This document shows positions 60,908 to 64,000 of a DNA stretch of 64,000 nt, piece by piece. Source of the DNA: Paenibacillus sp. MAHUQ-63 (lineage in GTDB: Bacteria; Bacillota; Bacilli; Paenibacillales; NBRC-103111); contig NZ_JARADB010000004.1 of the NCBI RefSeq assembly GCF_028765165.1, positions 62,001-126,000 of the forward strand, written 5' to 3'. Numbering within the stretch: the stretch's first letter is position 1; the number at the start of each line of letters is the position of its first letter. The notes below the pieces were generated by a model that did not search any database, was not told where the DNA came from, and was given only the letters and a program-made list of their open reading frames with translations. The position numbers and the translations under genes are program-made.

Positions 60908-61534
60908 ATGAAGATGAAAGTAGTACAGCGGATATTTGCGTTGATGCTGGTGTTTTTCGTACTTAGCACGGCTGCAGTGGTAGCCTCATCGATATGGGGG
61001 GATTATAAGGGGTATAATATCGCTCGTCTCGTAGTGAACGATACGACGCAGGAATTCGGCGATTCCGACGTTCCGCCGCTCATTATGGACGGCAGCACCG
61101 TTCTGCCGCTGCGCGCCGTCAGCGATGCGCTGCAAGCTTTGGTGAAATGGGATAACGCCAACAAGACGGCGTACTTGTACAAACCGAACGTGCATTTATT
61201 CTTTACGACCGAGGTGCGCAAAGATTCCGCCATCGTTCCGTTCGGCGTCGTAGAACGAGGGAAACAAGCTGATTTCATCGTATTCGCACAGGTGGACAAC
61301 TTGAAAACAAGCATTGATTCCGTGAGAGTATCCATTATCTCGCCAAGCGGCAAAAGCGTAGTTACGCCGGTGGTGAAAGCCATTACCGAATCCAAAGAAT
61401 CGTTCTGGCTGAAAGTGCCGTTGTATGGCGTTTCTTTCGATGAGGCTGGAACGTACGTCGTGAAGTTTGCAATGAAGGCTGCAGGATCTAGCGATTATTC
61501 CGTCGTTTCCGAGAAGCAGATTCAATCCGAATAG
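60908..61534 (+). CDS. Secreted protein with copper amine oxidase-like stalk domain
   Basis: A 208-residue exported protein. A signal peptide (IFALMLVFFVLSTAAVVA) is followed by one copper amine oxidase N-terminal-like domain, seen as VVNDTTQEF, PPLIMDGSTVLPLRAVSDAL and KWDNANKTAYLY; these stalk domains are common on Paenibacillus surfaces. A beta-rich C-terminal domain (about 110-208) follows, without SLH repeats or a sortase motif. GGAGG lies six bases upstream of the ATG. It probably has no enzymatic activity. The role is inferred as surface or wall binding. Confidence 0.85.
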   Translation: MKMKVVQRIFALMLVFFVLSTAAVVASSIWGDYKGYNIARLVVNDTTQEFGDSDVPPLIMDGSTVLPLRAVSDALQALVKWDNANKTAYLYKPNVHLFFTTEVRKDSAIVPFGVVERGKQADFIVFAQVDNLKTSIDSVRVSIISPSGKSVVTPVVKAITESKESFWLKVPLYGVSFDEAGTYVVKFAMKAAGSSDYSVVSEKQIQSE

Positions 61535-61625
61535 GGTGGAAAACACAGGATCCGGTTTGACCTCTTTATATGAAAATGTTAGGATAATGACGTAACTAAT
61601 TATTCGACGAAATGAGGTTCTGCCT

Positions 61626-61937
61626 GTGAGCGATGAGAAGCATGATCATGTACACGGCCCGGACTGTGACCACGATCACGAGCATGGGGAAGATGTTTTT
61701 ATCGTAACGGACGAGAACGGTGTAGAGCACGAGATGGTTATGGTATATACCTTCCAATCTCAAGAGCAAGCATATGCTGTATTGCTCGATCGCAATGATC
61801 CTGAAGCTGACGGTGTTATTTTCCGTGTTGAAGAAGAAGGCGACGACGCCTACCTGGTCAACATTGAGAATGAAGAGGAATGGGAACGCGTAGTGACTAT
61901 TTACAACGAAATCGTAGCTCAAGAGGGCGAAGAATAA
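61626..61937 (+). CDS. DUF1292 family protein with His-rich N-terminus
   Basis: A 103-residue acidic protein of the DUF1292 family, widespread in Bacillales and often near yrzL/yrvM or cell-wall genes, function unknown. The core is GEDVFIVTDENGVEHEMVMVYTF ending in EEEWERVVTIYNEI. The N-terminus has eight His in 20 residues (KHDHVHGPDCDHDHEHG), a possible metal-binding tail. The start is a GTG at 61626, eight bases after GAGG. A strong bidirectional terminator follows. Confidence 0.92.
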   Translation: MSDEKHDHVHGPDCDHDHEHGEDVFIVTDENGVEHEMVMVYTFQSQEQAYAVLLDRNDPEADGVIFRVEEEGDDAYLVNIENEEEWERVVTIYNEIVAQEGEE

Positions 61938-61950
61938 GCGCTATACATAA

Positions 61951-61998
61951 GGAAGGGCTGCCCCTTTAGTAGAATTTCTACTAGGGGGCAGCCCTTCG
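61951..61998. terminator. Bidirectional terminator between DUF1292 and DUF1885 genes
   Basis: A near-perfect inverted repeat of about 20 bp per arm (AAGGGCTGCCCC ... GGGGCAGCCCTT with TAGTAGA/TCTACTA inside) separates the convergent genes. Confidence 0.88.
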
Positions 61999-62007
61999 CT
62001 ATTTCAT

Positions 62008-62427
62008 TCATTTGCGCGGATTGAAATACATGATTCTGCCGTTGAATAGATGAAGTTCGGCCTTCAGCAGCTTCCCGAGGTACTTGCAGAACTCGTTGCC
62101 CTTACTCTTGTCGCCATGGGTAGCGTCGTCGGGTAGAACGACTTGAACGTAGTGCCGCTCTTCGTCTTGATGCTTCTCCGTGCCAACGCCAATCACCATA
62201 TATTTGTACAGGGGATTGATGCCTTTCAGGTAGAACCACTTGCCTTCGCCCTCGGCCTTCGTCTCAATCGTATAAGGGAATCCGGCTTCGTCATATTCCC
62301 AGCCAAGCTGCTTGGCTGTCAGACTGAGCTGTTCTCGGTAATGCAAAAGCTTCTCCTTGATTTCATTCAAGGTGAGTGCGGTTACTGCGGAGCCTGTTAC
62401 GAATTTAATATAAGCGCTTTGAGCCAT
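62008..62427 (-). CDS. DUF1885 family protein
   Basis: A 139-residue protein of the DUF1885 family, found in Bacillaceae and Paenibacillaceae, function unknown. Recognised by SAYIKFVTGSAV near the start and by WEYDEAGFPYTIE, LKGINPLYKYMVIGVG and HGDKSKGNEFCKYL. Cytoplasmic, no signal peptide. GAGGTGA lies ten or so bases upstream of the ATG. It lies downstream of speA on the same strand, 85 nt away, and might be co-transcribed. Confidence 0.88.
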   Translation of the reverse strand: MAQSAYIKFVTGSAVTALTLNEIKEKLLHYREQLSLTAKQLGWEYDEAGFPYTIETKAEGEGKWFYLKGINPLYKYMVIGVGTEKHQDEERHYVQVVLPDDATHGDKSKGNEFCKYLGKLLKAELHLFNGRIMYFNPRK

Positions 62428-62512
62428 TGCTTGTTCACCTCATTCGCTAAACATCACCAACATCATAGCATCATGTAAACGGTTTTACAATATATGCCTG
62501 CACGAAAACGGT

Positions 62513-63982
62513 CTAGAAAATTGCTTGCGTCTCCACGATCACTTTGACATTCTGCACGCTGCGGTCTTCAGGTCCTTTCACTGGCAGACCGACCTCCACA
62601 TGCTCGACAATGTAGTCGATGAGCTCCTGGGTAATGACTTCACCGGGGAGCAGAATCGGAATGCCCGGCGGATAGACGTAAATAAACTCGGCGATGATGC
62701 GGTCCGCAGATTCCTTGAAAGGCAGCACTTCGGTTTCCCCGTAGAAAGCGTCCCGTGGCGTCAGCGTCAATTGCGGGATGGCCGGAACTTTAATGACGAC
62801 CTCTTTGACTTCAGCGACGTCGTCGTTGATGTGCGACAGCTCGCGCAGAGCCGTCAGCAGAGTTTCGATGTTTTCCGGCGTATCGCCCGGTGTGATGAGG
62901 CACAGGATGTTGTACATGTCGCTCATCTCAACTTCGATATTGTAATGTTCGCGAAGCCAGTTCTCGACTTCGAAGCCTGTGACGCCGAGCTTGCGCACAT
63001 GTACGCAAATTTTGGTCGGATCATAAGTGAAGGTTGCTTCCTCGCCCAGGATCTCCTCCCCGAAGCAGTACAAATTCGGAATTTCATTAATCTGTTTCCT
63101 TGTATACTGCGCCAGCGCGATGGTGCGCTCAGCCATTTCGTACCCGTTCAAGGCAAGATGACGGCGTGCCGTATCCAGCGAAGCGAGCAAAATGTATGAC
63201 GTAGAAGTCGTTGTGAGCATGGAGATGATCGTCTGAATCCGCTTCGGGTTCACGCGGCTGCCTTTCACGTTCAGCACGGAGCTCTGCGTCATGGAACCGC
63301 CAAGCTTATGTACGCTGGTGGCCGCCATATCGGCGCCTGCTTCCATCGCGGACATCGGCAGTTTATCATGGAAATGAATCAACACGCCATGCGCTTCATC
63401 GACGAGCACAGGCATGTTATAGCTGTGAACGAGGTCGACGATCTCTTTGAGATTGGTACATACGCCATAATACGTCGGATTGATGACGAGAACCGCTTTG
63501 GCGTCAGGGTGCTTCTCAAGCGCTCTGCGCACAGACCGTGTCGGAATGCCGTGATCGATCCCCAGGTTCTTGTCGCGGGCCGGTTGAATGAAAACAGGCT
63601 TGGCGCCGACGAAAATGATCGCGGCAAGCACGGACTTATGTACATTCCTCGGAACGATAATTTTATCGCCTTCCGAGCATACCGTCATAATCATCGTCAT
63701 GATTGCTCCGCTTGTCCCTTGCACCGAGAAAAACGTATAATCGGCGCCATAGGCGTCCGCAGCGAGCTTCTGGGCTTCCTCGATGACGCCCATCGGTTGA
63801 TGGAGATCATCCAGCGGTGCTATATTGATGAGATCGATGGACAGGGCGTTGTCCCCGATAAAGGAACGGAACTCCGGGTCCATGCCGACCCCTTTTTTAT
63901 GGCCAGGAATGTGGAACTGAATCGGATTTCTTTCTGCATGCTTCTGCAATGCATCGAACAGGGGGGTACGGGTATGATCCAC
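62513..63982 (-). CDS. speA: Arginine decarboxylase (Orn/Lys/Arg decarboxylase family)
   Basis: A 489-residue PLP enzyme close to B. subtilis SpeA (490 residues), which makes agmatine for polyamine synthesis. FHIPGHKKGVGMDPEFR, FFSVQGTSGA, VDEAHGV and the PLP lysine K226 in SVHKLGGSMTQSS are conserved, and the C-terminal domain (YVYPPGIPILLPGE) is complete. The start is probably the GTG at 63982, with AAGGGA at the very edge of the window upstream. SpeA-specific identity over CadA/lysine type is from overall resemblance; lysine decarboxylase activity cannot be excluded by motif alone. Confidence 0.92.
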   Translation of the reverse strand: MDHTRTPLFDALQKHAERNPIQFHIPGHKKGVGMDPEFRSFIGDNALSIDLINIAPLDDLHQPMGVIEEAQKLAADAYGADYTFFSVQGTSGAIMTMIMTVCSEGDKIIVPRNVHKSVLAAIIFVGAKPVFIQPARDKNLGIDHGIPTRSVRRALEKHPDAKAVLVINPTYYGVCTNLKEIVDLVHSYNMPVLVDEAHGVLIHFHDKLPMSAMEAGADMAATSVHKLGGSMTQSSVLNVKGSRVNPKRIQTIISMLTTTSTSYILLASLDTARRHLALNGYEMAERTIALAQYTRKQINEIPNLYCFGEEILGEEATFTYDPTKICVHVRKLGVTGFEVENWLREHYNIEVEMSDMYNILCLITPGDTPENIETLLTALRELSHINDDVAEVKEVVIKVPAIPQLTLTPRDAFYGETEVLPFKESADRIIAEFIYVYPPGIPILLPGEVITQELIDYIVEHVEVGLPVKGPEDRSVQNVKVIVETQAIF

Positions 63983-64000
63983 CTGATTATCGCTTCCCTT

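Overview
The window comes from a spore-forming Firmicute of the Paenibacillaceae (Paenibacillus, Cohnella or a close relative). The evidence is an alpha/beta small acid-soluble spore protein gene, a tricistronic GerA-type germinant receptor, a YteA-type sporulation protein, strong AGGAGG ribosome sites with many GTG and TTG starts, Bacillus-like gene order (ileS, DksA-like gene, lspA, rluD-like gene, then pyrR), and the domain families DUF1292, DUF1885, YuiD/DUF212 and DUF1906.

Layout. 1-4594: 3' end of ileS, a reverse-strand yteA-like gene, lspA, an RluD-type pseudouridine synthase and patA. 4647-10190 (minus): dapL and dapH, which with patA give the acetylase branch of lysine/DAP synthesis, preceded by a heterodimeric ABC exporter with one degenerate ATP site. 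10294-19295: a PyrR-attenuated pyrimidine operon pyrR-pyrB-pyrC-carA-carB-pyrF-pyrE, without pyrP, pyrK or pyrD. 19330-19750: a cyclic-di-GMP-I riboswitch with its own promoter in front of a yjfB-type gene. 19751-20706: nearly 1 kb without genes, holding 21-nt quasi-palindromes and a degenerate 10-nt tandem array that is G-rich on the minus strand. 20707-25695: a LysR regulator divergent from a dapA-like/ridA pair, two acetyltransferases and an M20 dipeptidase.

25849-41798 is the most unusual region: two linked envelope-export operons. The first encodes an ATPase, a lipoprotein adaptor, a 977-residue double-FtsX permease with a Gly-rich linker, a second ATPase with an AbrB-like tail, a family 1 solute-binding lipoprotein and a secreted protein with repeated beta-sandwich-like segments. 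The second encodes an RND permease, a lipoprotein adaptor and a second secreted protein of the same architecture. Direct repeats with exact 11-nt spacing lie upstream of both operons.

41884-51607 holds three tRNA genes, a 54-residue protein, DUF2277 and DUF1906 genes, a possible divergent L,D-transpeptidase, a hydrolase, a phosphoesterase, a decayed stretch with two pseudogenes, the spore protein gene, sodC and a Gln-rich protein. 51869-55387 (minus) is the germination operon. 55765-63982 holds CBS, YuiD and GNAT genes, a fused GGDEF/histidine kinase, a metallo-beta-lactamase-fold protein, an alpha/beta hydrolase, a stalk-domain protein, DUF1292 and DUF1885 genes, and speA.

Assignments rest on recognised motifs and remembered family sequences. 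No database search was possible.
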